In this document: positions 43,176-53,690 of the stretch, piece after piece
Position numbering within the stretch: position 1 is the first letter of the stretch
Layout of the letters: each line of letters starts with the position of its first letter
From: Prorocentrum cordatum
Lineage: Eukaryota > Sar > Dinophyceae > Prorocentrales > Prorocentraceae
Direction: 5' to 3'
Assembly: GCA_963575745.1 (NCBI GenBank)
Contig: CAUYUJ010017815.1
Span: forward strand, 259,501-323,500
Length of the DNA stretch: 64,000 nucleotides
Notes under the pieces: model-generated
Told to the model about the DNA's origin: nothing
Seen by the model: only the letters and a program-made list of their open reading frames with translations
The model's database searches: none
Program-made: the position numbers and the translations under genes

Positions 43176-43340
43176 AGACCGTGCGGTGACCTCGAAATCC
43201 CCCAAGACCTCACCGCACGGTCCGTCAACGCACGGTTTCGGGACCTCGGATGCCCCAGTCGCCCGAGGCGTCCTCGGAGAACGACCCGAGTCCCAAAACC
43301 GCGCGGCGACCCCGAATCCCCACCGGCTCACCACACGGCG
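43176..43340. repeat. CCGTGCGGTGA palindrome and repeats
   Basis: GACCGTGCGGTGA is exactly inverted as TCACCGCACGGTC (about 43179-43222). A diverged direct copy, CCGCGCGGCGACCCCGAATC, follows at about 43299. Confidence 0.7.
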
Positions 43341-43520
43341 TGGTCACCACCCCGTTTGGGGGCTCCTGGCATCTGATGAAGTGCTGGAGGGCGAACGGCG
43401 GAGGCCGGAGGCGAGGGGAGGGGGAAGGGGAGAAAGGGAGACCAGGAATCAGCCACGCGCAGAGGGAGGTGGGGGGAGGGGGAGAAGGAGGAGGAGGAGG
43501 AGGAGGAGGAGGAGGAGGGC

Positions 43521-43612
43521 TTCTTAGAAGCACCCCTGGTTCTTAGAAGGCGCTGGCCTTATCTGTAGATGCAAGGCCGGCGCCTTCTGAGAAGCAGGGG
43601 TACTTCTAAGGA
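43521..43612. other. Hairpin with 40-bp stem and 12-nt loop
   Basis: Arms 43521-43560 (TTCTTAGAAGCACCCCTGG and on) and 43573-43612 are inverted copies with 35 of 40 positions identical. Three of the five differences allow G-U pairs in RNA. The loop is ATCTGTAGATGC. No coding frame explains it. It is single-copy in this window. It could be a microRNA-type precursor or a minimal MITE, and nothing here decides between them. Confidence 0.75.
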
Positions 43613-43759
43613 GCCCTCCCCCTCCCCCCACCCCGTTGTGCGCGCCGCCAAGGGAAGGAGGGGAGGGGAGGCTTGTTGGCCCAGCATGCTCCAGATGAGC
43701 TGCCGTGCGGAAGCTGGAGGCGCAGCTTCTCTTGACAGGGGGGGCCACGGTCTGGGGAT

Positions 43760-43960
43760 GGGAGGCAGGAGAAATGCTCAGAGGATGCAGAAGATGAGGA
43801 GCAGAAGCACGAGCCGAATGACAATTTGGAGAAGGTTTTGGGAGAGCAGCAAGGGGACAGAAGGGGGGTACCTGCCTGCAGGACGCCAAGAGGCCCGAAG
43901 GCTGCTACCTCCTGGACAACGCCGAGGACGAGATCCCACGGGGGGGTGCCTTGGAAGGAC
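43760..43960 (+). pseudogene. Frameshifted coding fragment, unknown
   Basis: Frame 1 of the pair reads EKCSEDAEDEEQKHEPNDN, then LEKVLGEQQGDRRG. At a run of six G (43863-43868) the natural reading moves to another frame, TCLQDAKRPEGCYLL then DNAEDEIPRGGALEG. An indel in the G-run is the simplest explanation. No family recognised. Confidence 0.4.
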
Positions 43961-44908
43961 GGGGCTGGGGGATGGGACTGGGGATGGTGTGGGAGAGAGG
44001 TGCAGGGGCAGGGAGGAGAAGATGGCACGGAGAATAATGGGAACGTTGAGGATGGTGGGTGGTGTGGGGGTGGGACAGGGAGGGGTGTAGGACGAGGGAG
44101 GGGGGGGGGGGGGCGGCCTTCTCCTACTGTTTGTCCCCCTCCTCCTCCTCCTTGCCCTCGTCCCCCTCTTCCTCCTCTCCTTCCCCGTCCCACCAGTCGC
44201 TGCTGCCCCCCTGGGTGCACGCCCCAGAGGACGGCACGCGAACGCTGTGGCTCGGAGTGAACAAGAACAACCACGGCCGCGGCGCCGACACCTCGGACCG
44301 GACCCGGGCGCAGAGCCTCCAGTGCCCATCTGCAGCCAAGGCGATGGGATCCAGAGCAGCTTGGGTTCGGCGGGGCTCGCTGCTCCCGAAGTCCTGCCAT
44401 GGATAGCTCGTCCGGCGCTCCTCGTGCGTCCGGGCACGTCTGGGGCCAAACAGAGGATTCGTTCGATATGGTAGCAGTTTGACTGAATCTCTTCGTCATT
44501 GACATCCTTCTCGCTGTCGCCGGCATCATGAATGCCCTCCTCCGTACTCACCTTCGTCGTCTTCGCTTTCGCACTCGTCGTCGTCATCTTCGTCGTCGTC
44601 GTCTTAGTCGTCTTCGTCTTGGCTGTCCATCAAAATGCTGTTTGCCGTCTTTTTTGGCCAGGCCTTCCCCACCTCACGGTACCTCGGGTCATGTCATGCA
44701 TCGTAGATATTGTCTCAGCCACATCTCAAGCCATTTCGCTTCAATCCGTTCGACCCAGCATGGGTCACTCGTGCCCAGACAAATGATTTTTGCAACGCTC
44801 GAGGTCAGGATCCGTGGCTGCCCGCGCAACTTGTGCAAATTCATGGCGCAGCGCTCGCGCCTCTCCGCCGACCCCGAGACTCTGGTCGCCGCGGGTATGC
44901 AGGATCGC
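43961..44908. other. No gene accepted; short minus-strand coding-like stretch
   Basis: On the minus strand 44587-44420 reads KVSTEEGIHDAGDSEKDVND, then EEIQSNCYHIERILCL, which looks coding but is isolated. The plus strand at 44560-44630 is CGTC-rich. Confidence 0.35.
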
Positions 44909-45724
44909 CTACAAGTGTCGTTTCCACCCTGCACACCTTGAACGCAACAAGAGCGGTCGCGGGCATCGACCAGCTTGCCTGGGAACGACGAAGCCGATGC
45001 AGATCAAGCCAACAGCGGCGCACAGTCGCAACGCATTCGATAGCGACGTTTGTCCAACCAGCATCAGCAGGTATCGGGCGCTTTTCGGTTTCGCCCTCAG
45101 TCCAAGCAGAAGCTTGATCCAGGCTCTCCTCCGATAGAACACTGCCCTATTGCAAGGCGCGTGTGTGGGCCGAGGCCCTGGAAAGCAAACCTTTGCCCGA
45201 CGACTTTCGTTTGGAGACGCGCTGCAGGTTTCGACAAACCGAGCAGCCGATTCAGCGCCATCTGGAGTGGCTCTGCTGACGAAAGGCGCGGCGTACCGCG
45301 GATCCCTGGGCCCAGCGAGCGACAGGATCTTAGAGACACGCGCACGCAAAGCGCTGCTCCTGCCCAGAAGCATGGGGCCTGACTGGGAGCCTCCGAACTG
45401 GGCGTGGCTGGAGTCAGCGGCCGGCTTGGCGGCAGGCGCTGCCGCGGCAGCCTCGCGATTGGCCAGGGCAGTGTGTGCAGCGCCCTTTCCTCGGCGACGA
45501 CTGGTGGCCAGGCGGGCCACCACGGCGTCGTGCCCTGCATTGACTCGCTCGGCCGTGGCTGCCGCTGTCGCGATGAAATTGCTGGTGGCCTTCTCGAGAT
45601 CAACGCGAGTTGTGGCAAGGGGTCGGACGGTCGCTTCTCGCCAGCTCCAGAAGGCTTGGAGTCTGAACTGTCCAGCTGCTTGAACAAGCCAGCAATGATC
45701 AGACTGAGGGGACCGAACGGTCAA
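44909..45724 (-). CDS. Open frame of 271 codons, Ala-rich first half, unknown
   Basis: The longest frame in the non-repetitive part of the window. It includes DLEKATSNFIATAAATAERV and NAGHDAVVARLATSRRRG and no simple-sequence DNA. The second half is less convincing and a hydrophobic stretch near its end (LCAAVGLICIGFVV) may be chance. It could be an ORF1-like remnant or exon. No motif supports a name. Confidence 0.3.
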   Translation of the reverse strand: MTVRSPQSDHCWLVQAAGQFRLQAFWSWREATVRPLATTRVDLEKATSNFIATAAATAERVNAGHDAVVARLATSRRRGKGAAHTALANREAAAAAPAAKPAADSSHAQFGGSQSGPMLLGRSSALRARVSKILSLAGPRDPRYAAPFVSRATPDGAESAARFVETCSASPNESRRAKVCFPGPRPTHAPCNRAVFYRRRAWIKLLLGLRAKPKSARYLLMLVGQTSLSNALRLCAAVGLICIGFVVPRQAGRCPRPLLLRSRCAGWKRHL

Positions 45725-45832
45725 TCATGGTCCTTGGGCGCTTGGCTGAAGTGAGGCTCAGCGGTGCAAATTGTGACTGTTGTTGTTGTTGTTGTTGCTG
45801 CATTGCTTGTTGGTTGTTGTTTGTTGTCGTCG

Positions 45833-46180
45833 TCCCACCCGCGACCCGCCCGCGACCCACCCGCAACCCACCCGCGACCCACTTGCGACCTACCCGCGAC
45901 TCGCCCGCAACCCACCCCCGACCCACCCAGCGACCCACCCGCGACCCACCCCGCGACCCACCCCTCGACCCACCCGCTACAGACCCGCGATCCGGCCGGC
46001 GACTCACCCGCGACCCACCCGCATTGCTTAAACGAGAAAACCCGCATCTGCGGCGAGCTCTATATACAATTGGTATAAGTCAAGCGTTTGCGGCGGCCTT
46101 CTTCAGAGCCTGGCGGACTGCCGACGTCCCCGCCGCCCCCTCAGTTTTATCCGCAACGGTGTGGCGCTACGTGATGCAAT
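45833..46180 (+). repeat. Composite minisatellite family M11, copy 1
   Basis: About 16 degenerate 11-bp units (CGCGACCCACC) to about 46022 are followed by a 155-bp tail. The tail contains ACCCGCAT, GAGAAAACCCGCATCTGCGG, GCGGCGGCCTTCTTCAGAG, GCGGACTGCCGAC and TTATCCGCA. Array and tail recur together at 53169-53690. Confidence 0.88.
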
Positions 46181-46447
46181 TCTCTGCCTTGCCGTCCAGA
46201 GTGTCACGCAAGGAAATAGTAGCTCCTGGGGGCTGCGCAGACGTCGACGGGGCCACCAGCGAGCGAAGCTCCACCACGCGAACCTAATGAGCCTCCTCGG
46301 CCTTCGCGTAGCCGCCGAATGCGGCGACCACCAAATTGCTGAAGAGAGTGCCGCCTTGATAAGTTCCTGTTCTGCCGTGCGGGGAGACTGGAAGGCCGTC
46401 TTGGCCTTTCCCGCAATCGGAAAGAGCGTGTTCTACCGCTGCTGGCG

Positions 46448-46660
46448 GAAAACCGGGGGGGGTCACTACCGGTTCGAACCCCTCCCCCCCCCCCTCCGGA
46501 AAACCGGGGGGGGTCACTACCGGTTCGAACCCCTCCCCCCCCCAGCTCATCATGAAAAGGGGGGGGGGTCACTACCGGTTCGAACCCCTCCCCCCCCTCC
46601 CCCTCGAAAACCGGGGGGGGTCACTACCGGTTCGAACCCCCCCCCCCCTCGAAAACCGAG
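46448..46660 (+). repeat. B-box-like array, left arm (four units)
   Basis: Units of 51-55 bp carry GTCACTACCGGTTCGAACCC, at 46471, 46522, 46577 and 46629 (position of GGTTCGAACC). C- and G-runs separate them. GGTTCGAACC is a palindrome and matches the core of the Pol III B box / tRNA T-arm. No tRNA body surrounds it. Confidence 0.85.
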
Positions 46661-47285
46661 TGGGGGTGCGGACAGTGGTGGGGACGGTGTTGGTGGGGAC
46701 AGTGGTGAGGGGATAGCGGGACAGTGGTGGGGACAGTGGGACAGTGGGACAGTGGTGGGGACGGTAGTGGTGGGGACAGTGGTGGGGACAATGGTGGGAA
46801 CAGGGGGGGACAGTGGACAGTGGTGGTGACGGTGGTGGTGGGGACAGTGGTGTGGGGACAATGGGAATGAGGTGGAAACAGTGGGACAGTGGAGGGTACA
46901 ATGGTGGTGGGACAGTGGTGAAGGCGGTGGCGAGGACGGCGGTGGGACAATGGGACAGAGGTACAGTGGGGACAGTGGTGGGGACAGTGGGGACAGTGGT
47001 GGGAACAGTGGGACAGCTCAGTGGGACAGCGGAGGAGTCAGTGGGACAGTGGGGACAGTGGGGATAGTCGGGCAGTGGTTGGGGCCGTGGAGACAGTGGG
47101 GAGAGTGGAACCGTGGTGGGAACAGTTCTGGGGACAGCGGGGACAGTGCGACAGTGGTGGGGCCACTGGTGGGGACAGTAGGGGCGGTGGTGGAACCAGT
47201 GGGGACAGCGGTGGTGAGGACAGTGGTGCTGGGAACACCAGTGGGGGATGTGATGCGGACGGTGGTGGGGACCGGGAGTCGTTTG
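46661..47285 (+). repeat. GTGGGGACA minisatellite
   Basis: GTGGTGGGGACAGTGG-like units of 9-15 bp for about 620 bp. The strand is almost free of C. Open frames here (Gly/Asp/Thr or His/Pro) are repeat translations. Confidence 0.93.
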
Positions 47286-47304
47286 CTGGCGGTGAGTAAG
47301 GGGG

Positions 47305-47620
47305 GGGGGGGGGGTTCGAACCGGTAGTGACCCCCTCCGGTTTTCCGGATCCGGAAGGGGGGGGGGGGGAAGGGGTTCGAACTGGTAGTGACCCCCCCCG
47401 GTTTTCCGGATCCGGAGGGGGGGGGGGGGGGGGAGGGGTTCGAACCGGTAGTGACCCCCCCCGGTTTTCGAGCGGGAGGGGGGGGGGGGGAGGGGTTAGG
47501 TGAGGGGGGGGTTTTGCCGGGGGAGAGGGGGGGGGGGGAGGGTTCCAGCAGGGGGGGGGGGATTTTCGGAGGGGGGGGAGGGGGGGCGACCCCCGGGTTC
47601 CGGAGGAAAAGGTAGGCAAT
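47305..47620 (-). repeat. B-box-like array, right arm (inverted), and G-runs
   Basis: GGTTCGAACC or GGTTCGAACT at 47313, 47374 and 47437, each followed by GGTAGTGACCCCC, the reverse complement of the left arm. CCGGATCCGG palindromes lie between units. From 47480 G-runs of 9-13 dominate. Together with 46448-46660 this is a large inverted repeat around the minisatellite. Confidence 0.85.
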
Positions 47621-47675
47621 TTTCCAGAGTAAAGCGGCGGTGGATCACGCTCTCTCCGCGATCGGCACCACTGGT

Positions 47676-48141
47676 TTATGGGTCCCCGTGGCCGCCAAGG
47701 CAGAACAGTACCTTGGCAGGGGTGGGACCGCCATCCGTCTCCCACGTCTGCATCAGCGAATCCAATGTGACACTTCGCTCAAAACGGTGCCGCAGGCCGC
47801 AGAGGATTTTGTTCCTACTGATTGTTGCTAGTTCCCCAGTTTTCCACCAGACTTCCGGTTGACCAATCCAGCGAAATAGCCAGGACATTGCCGGTACCAG
47901 GCTAGTTGCATTCATGGGCGCCAGCCTGTCGAAGAATCTGACCGTGGGGCTCCGCCGTGCTCGAGGAAAAGAGAGCGTGCACAGGCTGCCTGCGACGGGA
48001 ACAGCGCGAACAGGCCCAAAGCGACCACTCGAGTTGGGGCCGCCAGGTGGCTGGGCTGTGGGGAACCACCACTGGGGACCAGGCTGGAGAGCATGACGAG
48101 ACGCTGCAGCGCTACCTTTTGCCACCACGGCACCTCTATCA
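47676..48141 (-). CDS. Open frame of about 155 codons, unknown
   Basis: The C-terminal half reads WLFRWIGQPEVWWKTGELAT, then SVTLDSLMQTWETDGGPTPA, with no repeat DNA. The 5' end runs into E160 copy B. On the far side of that insertion (about 48440-48310) the minus strand again reads coding-like (AAVSIQGRPACVWIRAFF). A gene remnant interrupted by the element is possible. Confidence 0.3.
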
Positions 48142-48304
48142 CTCGGGAGGGGGACAAACACACAGACACAATTAATCGTCGATTCCTAGGAAAATGTGGA
48201 ACATATGGGAAGTGGGGGGAATACGAAAACCAAGAACATATTTGAAAATATGGGGAATCCTGGGATTTGTGTGTATTTATTTTGTGTGTCCTTGGGCCTC
48301 TTTG
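48142..48304 (+). mobile_element. E160 dispersed element, copy B
   Basis: TCGGGAGG start; landmarks AACACACAGACACAATTAATC, CCAAGAACATA and TTATTTTGTGTGTCC. The right end is slightly degenerate. Confidence 0.75.
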
Positions 48305-48429
48305 ATCACGTCCTGGTTTGATTGTGAACGCGAGAGCAGGCGGGGCGGCCTCGTCGAAAAACGCCCTGATCCACACGCACGCGGGCCGCCCCTGAATAGA
48401 CACAGCTGCAAACCTCGGCCCCGAAGCGC

Positions 48430-48835
48430 AGAGCGGCTGAGGAGGAGGGGGGGGAATTGGACGAAGGGGGATGGGGACGGGCGCAGGCGGATGGAGGCGG
48501 AAGAGGAGAGAGGGTGCAAGTGGAGGTGTGGAAGGAGGAGGACGGGGAGGACGAGGAGAAAGCGGAGGAGGAAGGGGAGGGGGAGAGACAACGATGGGGA
48601 GGAGAAGGGAGGATGGGGACCAGGAGGGTGGAGGAGGGAGGAGGCAGACGAGGGGGCGAAGAAATGGGAGTTGGGGGGGGGGAGCAGGAGGGAGGAGGGA
48701 GAATGGAGAAGGGAGGAGAGGGAGGAGGAGGGCGCAGGAGGGATGAGGAGGGACGAGGAGGGACGAGGAGGGAGGAGGAGAGAGGAGGCGGACGAGGGAG
48801 AGAATGGGAGTGAGCAAGGAGGGGGAGGGATGAAG
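48430..48835 (+). repeat. Irregular GGA-rich tract
   Basis: GGA/GGG/GAG-rich without strict period; purine strand is plus. Confidence 0.85.
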
Positions 48836-50673
48836 ACGGACAGGTGAATGATGACTACGCGGGGGCGACTCTAGACCTTGACGTCATCGGCAAGCCGATC
48901 AATGAGATGAGCTTGACAAATGATCAATGAGCTCCCCTGAGGACTGCGATCCCCTTGCACAACAGAATTTACCAAAGACGGGTAAAGGCAGAATTTCAAT
49001 GTCACGGAGAGCTCCCCGCTTCTGCACTGGACCACGGCAGCCCAGAACCATCGTAACACGCGGCTTCCCTGACAATGTGGTTCGCGCAGGAGCAGGTCAC
49101 AGGCCAGCATCCGCGGATGTACTTTCGGATGGGTCGGGCAGGCTCATTGGGAAACGACGTTCCGACGTTCACGCATGGGACACGGCTGGGTCTGATCGTC
49201 GTTCTGTTCTTGACCATTGCCGTGCGCATGTCAAGACAATCTGAGGCCAAGTACGGATGCAGTTTGGTAAATATCGACGGCGGGCTCTTCTCAGGAAGTG
49301 CCCGAGGAAGTTTATGCACGCCCCAGTTGGCCCGGTACCACCATACAGGTACACTCGTCGCGTAAATACCTAAGGCGTGAACGGGTGACTTTGGTTTGTT
49401 TTCGTGCTGGTGGGCGGTCGTTGACGACAGGGAGGACAAGGGTAAACGAGGCCCGTTTTTTCGGTAAGCAGCGTTTCGGAGATCGCAATAATCTTCATGT
49501 TCAAGAGCAGCGCTTTGATGTGTTTCGCGCTGTACGGAGAATCCGTGTTCTGTGCTGTGCGGTCAAGGGGCAGGAGCTGTAGTTTTGGAGCACATTGAAT
49601 GGCGAGGCCCACGTGGAATCAAATTTAGCAGCTGGCGTGGGTGGCATCGCTCCAGAGTCGTACCTCGTCCTGCCGCTCATGACTATGCATCTGACGTGCA
49701 CGTTTTGCAGCATGGCCGGGATGCAATACGCTGTATCACACCCACGTCATGATCCGAACTATACTCAACCATCGGGTGGTCCCTTTGGGTGGTGGCCCTC
49801 AGCCACCCTTCTGAAACACCTTGCTGTTTTGCGGCGTTCCGCAAACGATTGTTGGCTGACAGTTGTAACAAGCGATGTGGATTGGCAACGCGTGTGTGCT
49901 GCAGTAATTGCTCTCATATGCATGCGCTCTGTCCTCGGCTGAGGGCCCAAATCCAATTTCACAAGTGCATCCTTTTGATTCTAGGACGGCGTATCCACAG
50001 CTGCGGTGGCGGTCTTGGTGCGACAGTTGGATTGCGTCGCTCACGAATGGAGGTTTTCTCTGTCCACTGCGCTTCAAGATGTAAGTCTGCTTTTGACCTC
50101 ATTCCGCACGAGCTGGCCAAACACGCTCAAATGATTGGGAGTGGGCGTGCCAGATACAAGATGTCATATGAAAGGGCTTGCCGAAATGCAGGGGCTTGCC
50201 AGAGAGCAGGCTCTCTGGTGGGCTCAACCATGTTGCTTTCTTTCGCCACGGGCGGGTAGCAAGGAGGCGTCGAAACTCCAGAACAATTCGGGGTGTTGGA
50301 TGGTCTTGTAACGACGCTTCTGGTGCGGTAGAGAGGCGAGCTTGGGCGGCGCGGCTTCTGGCTGCCAGACGATTGCGAAGGACATTGTTGCCGCATCTCA
50401 TCTGCACTAGCAATGCAGGTTGGCACGATAACATGCGTCGAAGAGTTGGTCTGGATTCCAGCATGGTTCAATACATGATAGACGGCTTGGACGCCGAGAC
50501 CTGCCCCTTCGATGTTCAGTCTACACGCCGGTCGATGAAAGTAGGTATTTTTGGATTCCCAGGTCCCAATCTATTTCAAGCGCCTTCCTACTTCAAGAAT
50601 CGGCATGCTTTTGCTGCGTTTTCTTGTATCATCTGGGAGGACCTGGACCCAATCCACTATGTCTCGGGCGAAG
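48836..50673. other. Non-repetitive region, no complete gene
   Basis: Balanced composition and no simple repeats. Frames of 90-160 codons exist on both strands without known motifs. It is the most likely place in the window for exons of a real intron-containing gene. Confidence 0.45.
49985..50080 (+). CDS. Candidate internal exon, 96 bp
   Basis: It is preceded by a pyrimidine-rich TCCTTTTGATTCTAG with the exon beginning GA, matching the AG-G junction usual in dinoflagellates, and followed by GTAAGT. It is open in phase 0 for 32 codons: STAAVAVLVRQLDCVAHEW is typical of the mix. The other two frames are less natural. No homologous family is recognised and no second exon can be joined with confidence. 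Confidence 0.4.
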
Positions 50674-50820
50674 AGAACTATGCACATGCACCGATCCTGG
50701 CAAGGCCCATCCTTGACCCAGGATCGGTGCATATGCCTTCCTGGCCAAGGTAGGAGGGCGTATGCACCGATCCTGGGCTCAGGATGGGCCTTGCCAGAAT
50801 CGGTGCATGTGCATAGTTCT
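50674..50820. mobile_element. Nested inverted-repeat element (family N)
   Basis: Two 63-bp arms (50674-50736 and 50758-50820), identical at about 58 of 63 positions when inverted, start AGAACTATGCACATGC. Within each arm GCACCGATCCTGG is itself inverted as CCAGGATCGGTGC, so each arm can fold alone or with the other. The centre is 21 bp. No ORF. Confidence 0.9.
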
Positions 50821-51094
50821 TTCTTGTCCGCCTTCCTACTTCATGTTTCTACCCACTTCTTCCGACCGACGTGTACTGGGTTTGGAGTGGAAGGCAGAAC
50901 CTCTTTCGGGAACGCGGCATCACCGTTCGCCCCTGCCGTCGCGGGCAACGCTGGAGTCCCGTGGCAGGGGCGGGCTCCCGGGTCGAGCTCCTGCCAGCTC
51001 GCCCGGAGGATTCCGCGATTGCCCTCGGGGAGCTCGTTGGCAACAGCGGGCCGTCCAACTAGGCAGTTGCAATTTGTTTCGAGTCGTCGCGTGC

Positions 51095-51299
51095 TTGAAG
51101 CAGGGGCGTTAAAAAAACGCCCCTACCCTGGTTTACGATGCGCTGTGCGCTGAAGCTCTTGTGGGCTGACAGGGTACACCCTGCGTGATGTGCGGCGTCC
51201 TGGCGGCTCTCTAGGCTTTGGGGGGTTCCACGGAGGTTTACAGACCACACATGTGTAACCCAGGGTAGGGTCGTTTTTTTACCCCTCAATTGAAGCAAC
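51095..51299. mobile_element. Inverted-repeat element (family L)
   Basis: The left arm (51095-51136) contains TAAAAAAACGCCCCTACCCT. The right arm (51255-51299) is its inverse, with AGGGTAGGGTCGTTTTTTTA. About 34 of 42 positions match. The left arm also holds its own short hairpin (GGGGCGTT to AACGCCCC). Confidence 0.75.
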
Positions 51300-53090
51300 T
51301 GTGATTGGCACAAGAATGGATTGAGCAATCCAAGCTGCATGTCTACAAGCGACTGCGCGAGTGGACCACGACGACAGCAGCGGCCGTGGCGCATCACAGT
51401 TGTGGCTGGCACTTCAGGCCCGGTCTGCCTAGATACTTATGCACTTGGGAGCTGAACGTGTTACGGCAAGCTTTGAGTCCGAGGTGGCATTTCCATGATG
51501 TCCCGATGCAGTGTCCCACGAGGTCTTCGTCGAATACCGCAGCCTGTACGGAAAAGGTTGGTTCAAACTTTGCGCGTTCTATAATAATCGTATCGGTCTT
51601 GAATTTGGCATCGCTGGAAATTCCGAGCTTCGTTAAATATGAAATGGCTCTTTCGAAATACGCGTCGGGGTTCCGATCAGCCGAGCGGGTCGTATGCCGC
51701 GCTCTCCACCGAAGGAAGGGGCGCAGAAGGCTCGGCATGGTTCGCAGCAGCAGCGGCCATGAGTGGGAGTGCCGCTTCGTGGACGCATGGTGCACCCGTT
51801 GGCGGTTGCACAGATGTTTTGCGGCGCGGTACCGAATTTGTCGGACTGTGTGTTTTCTTTCCGAAGCAGCTATAGCACCAGTGGGAGTTTCTTGTTTCAG
51901 TGTGCAAGCCAGCCTCGGGCTGCGAACGGGCATGCTGACATTCAGCGGTGTATTGCGCTGTTTCCCCTCAGATGTTCTTCTTCTTCTTCTTCTTCTCCTT
52001 CCTCTTCCTCTTCTTCTTCTTCTTCTCCCCTTAGGCACTCTGCGGTTCTGCGCTTGAGAGTTAGGCAAGCTTTGGGCCGATTGGGCTTCATCCGCGCGCT
52101 CCGCCTTGCCCACTCCAAGGTGGACTCCCCCGCCCTTGCGAGCAGGTGCGAGAGCATCCCAGTGGGAACGAATGTTGGTTTGACTGTGGGGGCGGACCGA
52201 CAAAGGGACGATGGCCCAATCGTGCACAGGGGAGCAGTTTTGAAGGGGGCATGTGATCGCCCCAGCTTCGTCAGGGCGGAGCCTTTTTCGGACCATTTGG
52301 GGGCCGGCGGCATCTTGCGTCGAGTTCGACTTTCGGAGAACTTGTTCTAAGACGCTCGCTATTGCAACGCTGTGGCTGACCACGTTGTGCATAATCATCT
52401 GGATCGCAGTGCGGGCTGGCAGCTTATTCGAGAAATCCAAGTTGACACGCTTGCCGGGCGAGTGGCATAATGTCCGTCTGTACGTCGATGGTGATAGGAA
52501 GGGGGACGGACGTAGCACAGCATATGTTCCGCATGGCGGGCTAGCCCACTAGATCACGAACGACCCAATAGGGGAAGCAGCCGGCGCGCCGACAACCGAT
52601 GGAGAGGATGAGCAACGCGTGTGAAACAAACAACACGCTGGAATGCATTTGGCCGTTCGCTGGCTTGACGGGGACTCTTGCCAGTTGTTTGACGAGGCGC
52701 TGTTCTTCCCCGTCCTCCCCTGCAGCCCCCTTCCTCTTCTCTCTTCGCCGTCTCCCGTACTGCATGCTGTGTTGGATTTATTGAAGTTGGGCTTGTCAAT
52801 TCGGGGTGAAAGCACATCTCGTCGGCAGCGGCGAATGCGTATCCTCCGTTTTCTGGTTTGTCTTTCTCTCTTTCGTTTCCGCCTCAGTTCTGTTTGCTCT
52901 TGCGTTTCGCAAGGGGACAGGCTTTGTCCGGTCCGCCCAGGCCTGAGGGTAGGAAACATCTAACTTCTGGATGTGCCAATGTGTCCCCGATTTGAGGCCA
53001 GGCGAAGGGCGTTACCAATGCATTGTTCGCCCACGCTGACCTCAGCCATTGACGCGTCCGTTGTCGTCGACGCCGTCGCGCGCATGGCAT
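51300..53090. other. Non-repetitive region with a TTC run; no gene accepted
   Basis: TTC triplets lie at 51971-52036. A minus frame of 374 codons (52518-51394) is interrupted in character by that run. Plus frames such as 52253-52552 and 52643-52963 read plausibly over short spans only (for example LAVRWLDGDSCQLFDEALFF). Confidence 0.4.
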
Positions 53091-53093
53091 ACT

Positions 53094-53150
53094 AAATATA
53101 TATATATATATATCTATATATATACACACATACGCGCATACAAATATATC
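53094..53150. repeat. TA / CATA microsatellite
   Basis: TATATA followed by ACACATACGCG; short. Confidence 0.9.
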
Positions 53151-53168
53151 TAGAGAGAGGGGGGGAGA

Positions 53169-53690
53169 GTTTACGCGACCCATCCCGCGACCCACCCCGC
53201 GACCCACCCGCGACCCAACCCGCGACACACCCGCGACCCGCCCCGCTGCCCACCCCGCGACACATCCGCGGCCCATCCGCGACCCACCCGCGACCCACCC
53301 TCAAGGGAGGAAAAACCACCCGGACCCGACAATTGACGTTTACTAAACGACCTTGGGCGTTGACTAAACAGCCCTGCCCTGTTCGATTCATTCCTTGTGA
53401 GCGTTTACTAAACGGCTTCGCTTGTCGGGGTGAGAATTATGGGGTGGATATTGTGCCCTCTACACCCGCGACCCAACAGCGACCCACCCGCGACCCCTTT
53501 GCGACCCACCCACGACCTACCCACATTGGTTTGACGAAGAAATCCGCGCCTGCGGCGGGCTCGTTTTATACTTTGTGTTACTTTGGCGCCTGCGGCGGGC
53601 TTCTCCAGAGTCTCGCGAACTGCCGACATCTCCATCTCCACCGACCCCTCACTCTTATCCGCATCTGCGGGGTGCTACGATATATACACG
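53169..53690 (+). repeat. Composite minisatellite family M11, copy 2, interrupted
   Basis: CGCGACCCACC units lie at 53169-53300 and 53466-53520, then the same tail as copy 1 (GAAATCCGCGCCTGCGGCGG, CTTCTCCAGAG, GCGAACTGCCGAC, TTATCCGCATCTGCGG). The array is split by the inverted-repeat element at 53324-53434. Confidence 0.88.
53324..53434. mobile_element. Inverted-repeat element inside M11 copy 2 (family T)
   Basis: ACCCGACAATTGACGTTTACTAAACG at the left matches, inverted, CGTTTACTAAACGG to TTGTCGGGGT at the right. GTTTACTAAAC, itself a palindrome, occurs twice, with a third variant GTTGACTAAAC between. Confidence 0.65.

Noticed and set aside
46448-46660. tRNA genes, because of GGTTCGAACC
   Set aside because: No acceptor stem, D-arm or anticodon arm fits around any of the copies.
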